A stretch of DNA of 64,000 nt from Paenibacillus sp. (lineage in GTDB: Bacteria > Bacillota > Bacilli > Paenibacillales > NBRC-103111): positions 211,219 through 275,218 of the forward strand of contig JAPSLM010000004.1 in assembly GCA_031180825.1 (NCBI GenBank). The letters are read 5' to 3'. The translations under genes and the position numbers were made by a program. This document shows positions 21,227 through 31,049 of the stretch, one piece after another (position 1 is the stretch's first letter; the number at the start of each line of letters is the position of its first letter). A model generated the notes under the pieces. The model did no database searches and was not told where the DNA came from. It was given only the letters and a program-made list of their open reading frames with translations.

Positions 21227-21258
21227 CAAAAAGCCTACCCTTACGGATAGGCTTTTTG
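21227..21258 (+). terminator. Hairpin/terminator between CotG-like and CotH genes
   Basis: CAAAAAGCCTA...TAGGCTTTTTG. Confidence 0.8.
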
Positions 21259-21284
21259 CATTGGCATAGAAAGGCGGAAGGTTG

Positions 21285-22355
21285 ATGTCTGCAGAACTGC
21301 CTGTGAGAAACCTGGTTATTGGGAATCAACAGCTGAAGCAACTAAAAAAAGATGTCTGGAGCAACCGCTTCGTCAAAGGAAATTATATGAACGCGGGAAA
21401 ATTAACCGAAATCCGCATCCGCTACCGAGGCAGACATACGCGCGATTACCCGAAGCGGTCCTACGAGGTGGTGCGCGGAGGTAAAACATATCATTATAAT
21501 GCGGAATACGACGATCCCTCCTTGATCCGCAATGCCTTGTCCTTCCGGTTTTTCGAATGGATCGGGGTGCCTTGTCCGAAAGCGAAGCACTGCTTGCTGC
21601 AGCTTAACGGTCAAAATCTGGGCGTTTATTTGGAAATCGAAGGGGTCGACCGGTTTTTTTTCCGAAAGCGGGGGATACCGGTTCAATCGATGTTTTACGC
21701 CGAGGACGACGACGCCAATTTCAGCTTGCTGGCAGGCGAATCGCGCAAAAAGAAGGCCTCTTTGTTTTCGGGGTACAAGCAAATGATCGGGACTGCCGAG
21801 GATCGGCGCAGGCTCGTCATGTTTATTCGAAAGCTCAATTCGCTGGGCTCCGGCAGGAGCAAGGCGCTGTTTGCGTATTTGCAGCTTCGTTTGGACATCG
21901 ACAATTACCTTCGTTGGTTGGCCGGCGCCGTATTGACGGGCAATTACGACGGGTTCGATCAGAACTATGCTCTGTACCGTCACCGCAAATTGCAGAAATA
22001 CCGGATGATTCCATGGGATTATGAAGGAACCTGGGGAAGGAACTGCTACGGGAAACCGTGCGGAAGCGATTTGGTGCGGGTTACGGGTTACAACCGATTG
22101 ACCCGGCTGATCCTGCAAAATCCGCTTCTGCGGGAAAAATATAAGAGGCTGCTTGCCCGAATTTTGACCGACACCTTTACAAAAAGAAGAATTCTTCCGG
22201 TGGCGGCGGCCATGCAGCAGGCTATTCGCCCGCACCTGATGCGGGACACGGCCCGCAAGTGGTCCATTGCCGACTTTGACGGCGAGATTTATATGATCCG
22301 CGATTATATTGAAGAACGGCGTACGCTGGTGGCCGACGCGCTGCGCGATTTGTAA
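21285..22355 (+). CDS. CotH-family spore coat protein kinase
   Basis: IRIRYRGRHTRDYPKRSYEV, NYDGFDQNYALYRHRKLQKYRMIPWDYEGTWGRN, characteristic of CotH family; RBS AGGCGGAAGG. Confidence 0.88.
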   Translation: MSAELPVRNLVIGNQQLKQLKKDVWSNRFVKGNYMNAGKLTEIRIRYRGRHTRDYPKRSYEVVRGGKTYHYNAEYDDPSLIRNALSFRFFEWIGVPCPKAKHCLLQLNGQNLGVYLEIEGVDRFFFRKRGIPVQSMFYAEDDDANFSLLAGESRKKKASLFSGYKQMIGTAEDRRRLVMFIRKLNSLGSGRSKALFAYLQLRLDIDNYLRWLAGAVLTGNYDGFDQNYALYRHRKLQKYRMIPWDYEGTWGRNCYGKPCGSDLVRVTGYNRLTRLILQNPLLREKYKRLLARILTDTFTKRRILPVAAAMQQAIRPHLMRDTARKWSIADFDGEIYMIRDYIEERRTLVADALRDL

Positions 22356-22477
22356 CCGTCAACGTACGCGGAGCGTGCACAATTATCCGTTTTGCGCGTA
22401 ATATGTCGGTTTGTCCCGCAAATTCTTGACGCAGCCCCCGGTTCAAGGGCATAATGGATTAAAATCGAATTAAGGGA

Positions 22478-24688
22478 ATGGATGAACGGATGGGGATAGA
22501 GCAGCTTCTTGCGAAGGCATCCACATATTTGAAAGAAAATGACCTGAAACGAATCCGGGAAGCTTATGAATTTGCGGATCAGGCGCATTACGGCCAAGTG
22601 CGCAAATCCGGCGAGCCCTATATATTGCATCCGCTTGCCGTAGCAGACATTCTGGTTAATATGCAGATGGATACGACTTCCGTCATTGCTGCGCTGCTCC
22701 ATGACGTGGTGGAGGATACGACCGTATCGCTCGAAACGGTGCATGAGAAATTCGGCGCTACCTGTGCGATGATCGTCGACGGCCTCACCAAACTCGAGAA
22801 AATCAAATTCAAGAGCAAGGAAGAGCACCAGAACGAAAACTACCGCAAAATGTTCGTTGCCATGGCACAGGACATTCGCGTGATTCTTATTAAATTGGCG
22901 GACCGTCTGCACAATATGCGCACGCTCAAGCACCAGTCGGAAGAAGCGCAGCGGCGCATCGCGGACGAGACGCTGGAGATCTTCTGTCCGATCGCACATC
23001 GTCTGGGGATATCGGCAATCAAATGGGAGATGGAAGACATCGCCCTGCGGTATTTGAATCCGCAACAGTATTACCGCATCGTGAACCTTATGCAGAAGAA
23101 GCGCGCCGAACGGGAGCAGTATTTAAGCGACGTCATAACGTCGGTAGGCGAGAAGCTGCAGGAGATGGGAATCGACGGCGACATCTCGGGAAGACCGAAG
23201 CATATTTACAGCATTTACAAGAAGATGACGGTAAAAAATAAGCAGTTCAATGAAATCTACGATTTGTTGGCGCTAAGAATTATCGTCGACAATATTAAAG
23301 ACTGCTACGCCACGTTGGGGATCATCCACACGCTGTGGAAGCCGATGCCCGGCCGTTTCAAGGATTATATCGCCATGCCGAAACCGAACATGTATCAATC
23401 GCTGCATACAACGGTCATCGGTCCGAAAGGCGAGCCGCTGGAAGTTCAAATCCGGACGTTTGAGATGCACCGTACCTCGGAATACGGGGTGGCTGCGCAT
23501 TGGGCATATAAAGAAGGCACGTCCGTCCCGTCAGGCAGCTACGAAGACAAGATGCATTTTATCCGCGAAATTCTTGAGCTCCAGAACGATACGCAGGATG
23601 CGCAGGAGTTCGTCGAGTCGCTTAAAATGGACTTTTTCTCCGATCTCGTGTTCGTATTTACGCCGAAAGGGGAAGTCATCGAGCTGCCTGCGGGCTCGGT
23701 CCCGCTCGATTTTGCTTACCGGATTCATACAGAGGTCGGCAACCGTACGATCGGCGCCAAAGTCAACGGACGCATCGTCCCGCTCGATCACAAGCTGAAA
23801 ACGGGGGATATTATCGAGATTTTAACTTCCAAGCATTCGTATGGACCGAGTCAGGATTGGGTGAAAATCGCTCAATCCTCGCACGCCCGGACCAAGATTC
23901 GCCAGTGGTTCAAGAAAGAGCGCCGCGAAGAAAACGTGCTCAAGGGCCGCGAAATGATCGAGCGCGAGCTGAAGCGTCTCGGCTACGACGTTCCCGCGCT
24001 GACCAAAGACGACGAGATGCTGGAGGTCGCCCGGAAATTCAACTTTAACGAAATTGAGGACATGCTGTCGGCCGTCGGCTTCGGCGGCATCACCGCGGCC
24101 CAGATCGTAACCCGTCTGACCGAGAAGGTTCGGCGGGAAGCGGAGGAAGCCCAGCAGCAGGCGATGCAGCTGACGTCCGAGGTCAAGGAGATGAAAACGC
24201 CGGTATCGGATAAGGAGCGCAAAGGCCGTCCGACCGGAGGAGTCCGGGTCAAGGGAGTGGACAATCTGCTTGTGCGGTTTGCCCGCTGCTGCAATCCGGT
24301 GCCGGGCGATGCGATTATCGGGTACATTACGCGCGGGCGGGGGGTATCCGTTCACCGCTCGGACTGTACGAACATTCCTTCGCCGGAGTGCAGCGACGAA
24401 GGAAATCGCGTGATCGAGGTCGAGTGGGCGGATAACGTCGAGGCCAATTACAACGTCGAGATCGAAATTACGGGTCACGACCGGCGCGGGCTGCTGAACG
24501 AAGTGCTGCAGGTCGTATCGGAATGCAAAACGGTCATTTCCGCCGTTTCCGGCCGCTCGGACAAAAATAAGATGGTGGTCATCCATATGACGATCCTGAT
24601 CCGCAATATCGATCATCTGCATTCGGTCGTCGAAAAAATCAAGCGGATCAAGGACGTTTATTCGGTCCAGCGCATTATGCAGGCTTAA
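22478..24688 (+). CDS. relA: Bifunctional (p)ppGpp synthetase/hydrolase RelA/SpoT
   Basis: HD domain KSGEPYILHPLAVADIL, ALLHDVVEDT; synthetase domain; TGS (FVFTPKGEVIELPAGSVPLDFAY); ACT at C-terminus. Confidence 0.98.
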   Translation: MDERMGIEQLLAKASTYLKENDLKRIREAYEFADQAHYGQVRKSGEPYILHPLAVADILVNMQMDTTSVIAALLHDVVEDTTVSLETVHEKFGATCAMIVDGLTKLEKIKFKSKEEHQNENYRKMFVAMAQDIRVILIKLADRLHNMRTLKHQSEEAQRRIADETLEIFCPIAHRLGISAIKWEMEDIALRYLNPQQYYRIVNLMQKKRAEREQYLSDVITSVGEKLQEMGIDGDISGRPKHIYSIYKKMTVKNKQFNEIYDLLALRIIVDNIKDCYATLGIIHTLWKPMPGRFKDYIAMPKPNMYQSLHTTVIGPKGEPLEVQIRTFEMHRTSEYGVAAHWAYKEGTSVPSGSYEDKMHFIREILELQNDTQDAQEFVESLKMDFFSDLVFVFTPKGEVIELPAGSVPLDFAYRIHTEVGNRTIGAKVNGRIVPLDHKLKTGDIIEILTSKHSYGPSQDWVKIAQSSHARTKIRQWFKKERREENVLKGREMIERELKRLGYDVPALTKDDEMLEVARKFNFNEIEDMLSAVGFGGITAAQIVTRLTEKVRREAEEAQQQAMQLTSEVKEMKTPVSDKERKGRPTGGVRVKGVDNLLVRFARCCNPVPGDAIIGYITRGRGVSVHRSDCTNIPSPECSDEGNRVIEVEWADNVEANYNVEIEITGHDRRGLLNEVLQVVSECKTVISAVSGRSDKNKMVVIHMTILIRNIDHLHSVVEKIKRIKDVYSVQRIMQA

Positions 24689-24735
24689 AACGCCTGAAAA
24701 AACTTACTTATTTTTGAAACGGAGTCAGGACATTC

Positions 24736-25182
24736 ATGAGAGTGGTATTGCAAAGAAGCAAAGCGGCACAGGTGACGGTGAGCGGTGAAACGGTAGGCCG
24801 GATCGACCATGGCTTGGTGCTGCTTGTCGGCATTGCGGACGGCGATACCGAAGAGGACGCCCGTTACCTTGCCGATAAAATAGCGGGCTTGCGCATATTT
24901 GAAGACGAACAAGGAAAAATGAACCGTTCGGTGCTGGAGACCGGAGGACAGGTGCTGTCCATCTCCCAATTCACCTTATACGGGGACTGCCGGAAGGGGA
25001 GGCGGCCCAATTTCATGGCGGCCGCCCGCCCAGAGCTGGCGGAGCCGCTTTATGAACGGTTTAACGGCATGCTGCGCGAAGCGGGGCTTCATGTGGAGAC
25101 GGGAAGGTTCGGGGCGATGATGGACGTGTCGCTTGTCAACGACGGACCGGTCACGCTTATCGTCGAAAGCAGGCAAGGCTAA
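24736..25182 (+). CDS. dtd: D-aminoacyl-tRNA deacylase
   Basis: [50 protein letters not shown]. Confidence 0.97.
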   Translation: MRVVLQRSKAAQVTVSGETVGRIDHGLVLLVGIADGDTEEDARYLADKIAGLRIFEDEQGKMNRSVLETGGQVLSISQFTLYGDCRKGRRPNFMAAARPELAEPLYERFNGMLREAGLHVETGRFGAMMDVSLVNDGPVTLIVESRQG

Positions 25183-25330
25183 AGTCCGGAAAGGAACCTC
25201 AGGCGCATGTTCGAAAGGCTTCGGAATACGAATAAGCAAGGCTCGGGCAGGGGACAATAAGGAGTAAGCCGGCCGCGCACGATGTACATCTTGTATCGGC
25301 CGCCCGACATCCTAAGGAGCCTATCCTACT

Positions 25331-25507
25331 ATGTACCGATCGCCGAAAGAACAAAGCTTACTGATGCCGGAACTGCAACCCGGTTCCGGGGGGCTGGCGG
25401 AGGCGGCGGCATTGCAATCGTCCGGCATGGACGATACGGAAATCCGTGCCGATTTCTCTTCTTCCAGCGAGCAAGTGAAGCGGACGGCGCGCAAATCGTT
25501 CCGCTGA
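25331..25507 (+). CDS. Small ORF, 58 aa, hypothetical (not in the supplied track)
   Basis: ATG preceded by AAGGAG at 25314-25319; MYRSPKEQSLLMPELQPGSGGLAEAAALQSSGMDDTEIRADFSSSSEQVKRTARKSFR; terminator follows. Confidence 0.45.
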   Translation: MYRSPKEQSLLMPELQPGSGGLAEAAALQSSGMDDTEIRADFSSSSEQVKRTARKSFR

Positions 25508-25513
25508 CCCAAA

Positions 25514-25558
25514 AGACGGGCCGTTTTCGTGGATTGAGCGAAAGCGGCCCGTTTGTTT
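25514..25558 (+). terminator. Intrinsic terminator
   Basis: ACGGGCCG..TTTTCG...CGAAAG..CGGCCCGTTTGTTTT. Confidence 0.75.
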
Positions 25559-25708
25559 TCATATGTCGGTCAAATATGCTAAACTATTGCTAGTTTTGTT
25601 CCAATTTGAAACTTCTTGCGCAGCAGTCCCGTCTTAAAAGAGACGAAGCATTTATTTCTGCATCCGGCGGACGGGCTTGCACAGACGAATAACGGAGGAT
25701 GGAAGGCA

Positions 25709-27247
25709 TTGAAAATCGAATTCGAGCGTGTCGGTTTCGGCGAGCAGGCGAATGAGCTGTTTCATATATGCAAGCTTTTTTTCGAAGAGGTCGAACCGGT
25801 CTACGAGAGAACGGACGATGCGCGTCTGCATGTTCGCGTCGACGTGGAAGCGGATGAATCGAAGCGAGCGATCAGGTCCAAGGTCCGACTGACCGACCGG
25901 GAAACGGGAGCCTCATACGAAGCCGAGCATGAGCGGGCGATGGATGCGCGGGACGCCGGGCATAAGCGCACCGTCAAGCGGTCGGTCGGCTACGGGCTGC
26001 TTCAAGTGCTTCGCGAGTATACCGGGCTGGAGCAGGCATGGGGGATTCTGACCGGCGTGCGTCCGACCAAACTGATGCATAACATGATGATGAAACAACC
26101 GATTGAAAGCTGCAAGCAGACGCTGCGCGACGAGTATCTCGTAACCGAACCGAAAGTGGAACTGCTCGCCGGAATAGCCGAACGTCAATTGAAAGTGATT
26201 CCCGATTTGTTCCATCTGGACAAGGAAGTAAGCATTTATATCGGAATTCCGTTTTGCCCGACCAAATGCGCTTATTGTACATTTCCGGCCTACGATATTC
26301 GGGGAAATAACGGGTCCGTCGAAGCGTTTCTGGATGGGCTGCATTATGAGATTCGCGAGATGGGCCGCTGGATGCGGGAAGCCGGGGTCGGCATTACGAC
26401 GATTTACTGGGGAGGGGGAACGCCCACGAGCATTACGGCCGAGCAGATGGATGCGCTGTTCGTCACGATGCACGAATCGTTCCCGGCGATGGACCGTGTC
26501 CGCGAGCTGACCGTCGAGGCGGGCCGTCCGGATACGATTACCGAAGACAAGATCGAAGTGATGAAGCGCTGGAAGGTCGACCGGATCAGCATTAATCCGC
26601 AAAGCTTCACGCAGGCGACGCTGGATGCGATCGGACGGCACCATACGGTGACGGAAACGATCGAGAAGTTCAAGCTCGCGCGACAGCTTGGTCTGAACAA
26701 CATCAACATGGATTTGATTATCGGGCTGCCGAACGAGGGAATGGCCGAGCTGCAGAGGACGCTCGATCAGACGGCCGAGCTGCTGCCGGAATCACTGACG
26801 GTCCATACGCTTTCCTTCAAGCGAGCTTCCAAAATGACAAAAAACAAAAGCGAATACGAAGTGGCGGAGCGGGACGAAATCGCCGAGATGATCCGCGCAG
26901 CCTCCGAGTGGACGGAGCGGCACGGGTACAAGCCGTATTACATGTACCGGCAGAAAAATATTTTGGGCAATCAGGAGAATGTCGGTTATTCGCTCGAAGG
27001 CTTCGAAAGTCTGTACAACATTCTGATGATGGAAGAGCGTCAGACGATTATCGGACTCGGCTGCGGCGCGGTAAGCAAAGTGCTTTATCCGAAAGTCGAG
27101 CATGAAGACGGCTACGAGCAGCGCATCGAACGGCTGCCGAATCCGAAGGAGCCCTCCTTCTACAACGAGGCTTATCAAGAATATGTCGGCAAAAAAATCA
27201 GGCTGCTGAACGATGCTTACGGCGTGTCTGCAGGCCGGCCGTCGTAA
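25709..27247 (+). CDS. hemZ: HemZ-like coproporphyrinogen III oxidase family radical SAM protein
   Basis: SIYIGIPFCPTKCAYCTFPAYD radical SAM motif; YWGGGTPTS; TTG start with GGAGG RBS inferred. Confidence 0.88.
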   Translation: MKIEFERVGFGEQANELFHICKLFFEEVEPVYERTDDARLHVRVDVEADESKRAIRSKVRLTDRETGASYEAEHERAMDARDAGHKRTVKRSVGYGLLQVLREYTGLEQAWGILTGVRPTKLMHNMMMKQPIESCKQTLRDEYLVTEPKVELLAGIAERQLKVIPDLFHLDKEVSIYIGIPFCPTKCAYCTFPAYDIRGNNGSVEAFLDGLHYEIREMGRWMREAGVGITTIYWGGGTPTSITAEQMDALFVTMHESFPAMDRVRELTVEAGRPDTITEDKIEVMKRWKVDRISINPQSFTQATLDAIGRHHTVTETIEKFKLARQLGLNNINMDLIIGLPNEGMAELQRTLDQTAELLPESLTVHTLSFKRASKMTKNKSEYEVAERDEIAEMIRAASEWTERHGYKPYYMYRQKNILGNQENVGYSLEGFESLYNILMMEERQTIIGLGCGAVSKVLYPKVEHEDGYEQRIERLPNPKEPSFYNEAYQEYVGKKIRLLNDAYGVSAGRPS

Positions 27248-27319
27248 GGCGGCGCAACAAATCATGCTTCGTTTTTTACCAATGATCGGGCTTACATTAT
27301 AACATGGCAGAGGTGTATT

Positions 27320-29281
27320 ATGGCAGGGAAATCGAACTATTCCGGAGGCAGTGCAAAAGGCTACGTATTTGTAATCGCACTGATCGTTCTAATCGCGGCT
27401 GGCGCCGGAGCGTGGCATTATTGGAAAGCAGGGGGAACGAAGGCCGGAACGGACAGCGGTCATCGAAAGGCCGCCCAGAAGCTGGCGGAAGTGAAAACGG
27501 TAAGTACTCCAAAAGACAGCTACGACGTAATTGTAGCCGGTACCGACCCCGAGGGAGTGGCGGCGGCCGTTTCCGCGGCGCGCAACGGCCAGAAGACGCT
27601 GCTGGTAGACGGAAGAGACCGCGAAATCCTGGGCGGACTGATGACCCTCGGTTGGTTGAACAGCCTGGACATGAACTATGAGCCGGACAAAGGGGTGTTC
27701 CATAAGCGGGAAATGCTCAACAAGGGCATCTTTGCGGAGTGGTACGGCAAAATCGAAGGAGATTCGTTCGATGTCGTGACGGCGGCCAATGCCTTTAACG
27801 AGATGGTCGCTGCGGAGAACAATATCGACGTGCTGTTGAAAGTCAAATCGATGGAGCCGATCACTTCTCCATCGGGAACGGTTTCCAAAATTACGGGCAT
27901 GAAACTCACTTTGGCTGACGGCAGCGTCAAAACCGTCCAGACCAAAGCGCTCATCGACGCAACGCAGGATGCGGACATTGCGGCAGCCGCAGAAGTTCCT
28001 TATACGACAGGGCGCGAAGATCTCGGCGACAAGAAGGCGCGTATGGCCGTGACGCTCGTCTTCCGGTTGAAGAATGTTACGCCGGCCGTATGGGAGAAGG
28101 TCCGCAAGCGTCTGGATGGAGATAACGACGCCGGAACGGGCGCGAACGAAATGAGCGCTTGGGGTTATAAAGACATGAAGGATTATCCTGCGGTCAATAA
28201 AGATCGCGTGCGGATGCGGGGATTGAACATCGGACGTCAGAACAACGATACGATGCTGATCAACGCGCTGCAAATTTTCGGAATCGACGGAACCGATCCG
28301 AAATCGCGGGAAGAAGCATTTAAGCTTGGTAAAGACGAGCTTCCTAATATTGTAAAATACATGAAAGAAAAATATCCTGAATTTGCCGGTATCGCATTGG
28401 ACGATACGGCGCCGGAACTGTATGTGCGCGAAACGCGCCACATTCAAGGCGAATACCGCCTCAGCATTATCGACGTGCTCGAAAACCGCGATCAATGGGA
28501 CCGCATCGGTTTCGGCTCCTATCCGGTCGATATTCAGCGGATGTCACCTGCGGACACCGGCGCGGTCGTGACCGTGCCTCAGCAATACGCGGTGCCGTTC
28601 CGCAGCATTGTGCCGCTGAAAGTGGACGGGCTGCTGGTCGTCGGGCGCGCGGCAAGCTTCGATTCGCTGCCGCACGGAACCGCGCGCGTCATTCCGGTCG
28701 GCATGGCGGCTGCCGAAGCGGCCGGAGCGGCAGCGAAAATCGCGGCGGACTCCGGAATTACGTTCCGTCAGATGTCCGCCAACAAAGAGGCCATTACGAA
28801 GCTTCAGGATACGTTGAATAAGCAGGGGATGGTGCTGCAGCCGTTCAGCATCAAGCCGCAGCCGTTCATGGAGCATAAAGCGTACGAAGGATTGAAGGTA
28901 GCGGTCACGCTCGGCCTTGCGACGGGCGGATACGACAATAACTTTGCGCTGGACAGCAAGTCCAATCAGCAGCGGCTGGTCAACCTTCTCTTGGGAATGC
29001 GCAAATTCAAGCCCGAGGAGATGGCCGGGAACCCGGGAGAGGCGCTCGCCAAAGGCACCGATCCGAAGACGCTGGCGGTAACGCTGGATCAAGCGGCGCA
29101 TATGATCGCCCTTTTGCTGAAAGTGGAAACGGCGCCCGAGCAAGCGCTGCAGACGCTGCAGAGCAAAGGATTGCTTAATGCTGCGACATTGGACGGCATT
29201 GCAAACAAACAGGAGCTGACCAACGGCGACACGTATATGCTGATGAAAGACGTATATAACGCGCTGAAGGCGGCAAAATAA
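27320..29281 (+). CDS. FAD-dependent oxidoreductase with N-terminal TM segment
   Basis: N-terminal hydrophobic segment YVFVIALIVLIAAGAGAW; DVIVAGTDPEGVAAAVSAARNGQKTLLVDGRDREILGGL; GLLVVGRAASFDSLPHGTARVIPVGMAAAEAAG. Confidence 0.85.
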   Translation: MAGKSNYSGGSAKGYVFVIALIVLIAAGAGAWHYWKAGGTKAGTDSGHRKAAQKLAEVKTVSTPKDSYDVIVAGTDPEGVAAAVSAARNGQKTLLVDGRDREILGGLMTLGWLNSLDMNYEPDKGVFHKREMLNKGIFAEWYGKIEGDSFDVVTAANAFNEMVAAENNIDVLLKVKSMEPITSPSGTVSKITGMKLTLADGSVKTVQTKALIDATQDADIAAAAEVPYTTGREDLGDKKARMAVTLVFRLKNVTPAVWEKVRKRLDGDNDAGTGANEMSAWGYKDMKDYPAVNKDRVRMRGLNIGRQNNDTMLINALQIFGIDGTDPKSREEAFKLGKDELPNIVKYMKEKYPEFAGIALDDTAPELYVRETRHIQGEYRLSIIDVLENRDQWDRIGFGSYPVDIQRMSPADTGAVVTVPQQYAVPFRSIVPLKVDGLLVVGRAASFDSLPHGTARVIPVGMAAAEAAGAAAKIAADSGITFRQMSANKEAITKLQDTLNKQGMVLQPFSIKPQPFMEHKAYEGLKVAVTLGLATGGYDNNFALDSKSNQQRLVNLLLGMRKFKPEEMAGNPGEALAKGTDPKTLAVTLDQAAHMIALLLKVETAPEQALQTLQSKGLLNAATLDGIANKQELTNGDTYMLMKDVYNALKAAK

Positions 29282-29318
29282 TCCGCATGAAATTTTGCAA
29301 GCAAGCATATGTTTTTTC

Positions 29319-29347
29319 TTGACTTTGGATACCTTCGCGGGTAGAAT
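29319..29347 (+). promoter_or_regulatory. Predicted sigma-A promoter of hisS-aspS
   Basis: TTGACT-N17-TAGAAT. Confidence 0.8.
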
Positions 29348-29353
29348 AAATTC

Positions 29354-29705
29354 TAATTCCATGTCATATCTTGTAGATCCGTTGATGGGACAAAGTAATT
29401 CGAACCTTGCATATCCAGAGAGGGAAGCCAAGGCTGCAAGCTTCCTTATGCGAATCGGACGAACAGACCTCCCGGAGGACGAACGGGGAACCCCGGCCAG
29501 ACGAAGGCGTTCATAGCCGGTGCCGGATAGTAGTCGTTTGCGGCTGGCGGACGTTACCCGCTTGAAGAGTGTGATCGAGTTATTTTGCATAAAGCCGGGC
29601 CCGGCAGCGGCAAGCTCGTTCGAATCGTGGGTGGTACCGCGGGAGACTTTGGGTAAGTACAATCTCTCGTCCCTGAATTTGTTCAGGGGCGGGAGTTTTT
29701 TTATT
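29354..29705 (+). promoter_or_regulatory. T-box leader upstream of hisS-aspS
   Basis: GGGTGGTACCGCGG at 29629-29642, AGAGAG stem I motif, terminator CTCTCGTCCCTGAA..TTCAGGGGCGGGAGTTTTTT. Confidence 0.9.
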
Positions 29706-29745
29706 TATTTGTGCTGAAATGCGACAGAAAGGAGTCTGGGCTTAC

Positions 29746-31008
29746 ATGAGCATTCAAAAACCGAAGGGCACGCAGGACCTGCTGCCCGGCGAAATCGAGA
29801 AATGGCAGTACATCGAGGCGAAGGCCCGGGAGCTGTGTCTGCGTTTCAATTTTCGCGAGATCCGTACGCCGATGTTCGAGCACACGGAGCTGTTCCAGCG
29901 CGGCGTAGGAGAGACGACGGACATCGTCGAGAAGGAAATGTACACCTTTCTCGACAAAGGGGACCGCAGCATTTCGCTTCGTCCCGAAGGGACGGCGGGG
30001 GTCGTACGCTCTTATGTGGAAAACAAGCTGTACGGCGAACCCGATGTCAGCAAGCTGTATTATATCGGTCCGATGTTCCGTTACGAGCAGCCGCAGGCCG
30101 GCCGTTACCGCCAGTTTCACCAGTTCGGCATCGAAGCGTTCGGTTCGGTGGACCCGAGTCTCGACGCGGAAGTTATTGCGCTGGGCTATACGTTCTATAA
30201 AGAGCTTGGACTAAAAGACGTCACGGTGGAAATCAACTCCGTCGGCAACCCGGCCGTGCGGGCCGCGTACCGCGAGAAAATACAGCAGTTTTTTGCTCCG
30301 GTGAAGGATAAGCTGTGCAAGGACTGTCAATCGCGGTACGACCGCAATCCGATGAGGCTTCTCGATTGCAAGGTCGATCAGAAATACGGCGAAGGCGCGC
30401 CGACCATCCTCGAATATCTGGATGAAGAATGCCGGACGCACTTCCAAGCGGTGCAGGATTATTTGACGGCGATGGAGATTCCGTTCCGCATTAATCCGTG
30501 GCTGGTCCGGGGGCTGGATTACTACACGCATACCGCGTTCGAGTACAAAGCGGCCGGTATCGGCGCGATCGATACGATCGGGGGCGGCGGGCGTTATAAC
30601 GGCCTTGTCGGACAAATCGGCGGAACCGACCAGCCGGGCGTCGGCTTCGGGCTCGGAATGGAGCGGATTCTGCTTGTGCTGCAGGCGCAGGGCGTCGATA
30701 TTCCGGCGGCAAAACCGTTGGATGTGTACTTGATCGGCCTGGGCGAAGCCGCAGAGCGCGAGTGTGTGAAGCTGCTGCAAAATCTTCGTTTGGCAGGCCT
30801 GTCGGCGGAAAAAGACTATCTGGGCCGCAAAATCAAAGCGAAAATGAAATCGGCCGACCGGTACAATGCGGCTTATGTCGCCATTCTTGGCGACGACGAG
30901 CTCCTGAAGGGCGAAATTACCTTGAAAACGATGGCTACCGGCGAACAGGAAACGCTGCCTCTCTCCGATTTCGTGCAGACGCTGCGCGAGCGGGCCGGGC
31001 AAGTTTAA
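29746..31008 (+). CDS. hisS: Histidyl-tRNA synthetase
   Basis: [47 protein letters not shown]. Confidence 0.98.
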   Translation: MSIQKPKGTQDLLPGEIEKWQYIEAKARELCLRFNFREIRTPMFEHTELFQRGVGETTDIVEKEMYTFLDKGDRSISLRPEGTAGVVRSYVENKLYGEPDVSKLYYIGPMFRYEQPQAGRYRQFHQFGIEAFGSVDPSLDAEVIALGYTFYKELGLKDVTVEINSVGNPAVRAAYREKIQQFFAPVKDKLCKDCQSRYDRNPMRLLDCKVDQKYGEGAPTILEYLDEECRTHFQAVQDYLTAMEIPFRINPWLVRGLDYYTHTAFEYKAAGIGAIDTIGGGGRYNGLVGQIGGTDQPGVGFGLGMERILLVLQAQGVDIPAAKPLDVYLIGLGEAAERECVKLLQNLRLAGLSAEKDYLGRKIKAKMKSADRYNAAYVAILGDDELLKGEITLKTMATGEQETLPLSDFVQTLRERAGQV

Positions 31009-31049
31009 CGATAAATTATTTTGATCAAACTCTGGAGGTAACGAACACC

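Noticed and set aside
25282-25593. 103-aa ORF in the dtd-hemZ gap from the track
   Set aside because: No RBS and unlikely composition; the overlapping 58-aa ORF with AAGGAG is preferred.
30762-31049. N-terminal extension of the aspS ORF in the track
   Set aside because: Overlaps hisS out of frame; aspS has a normal RBS and ATG at 31050.
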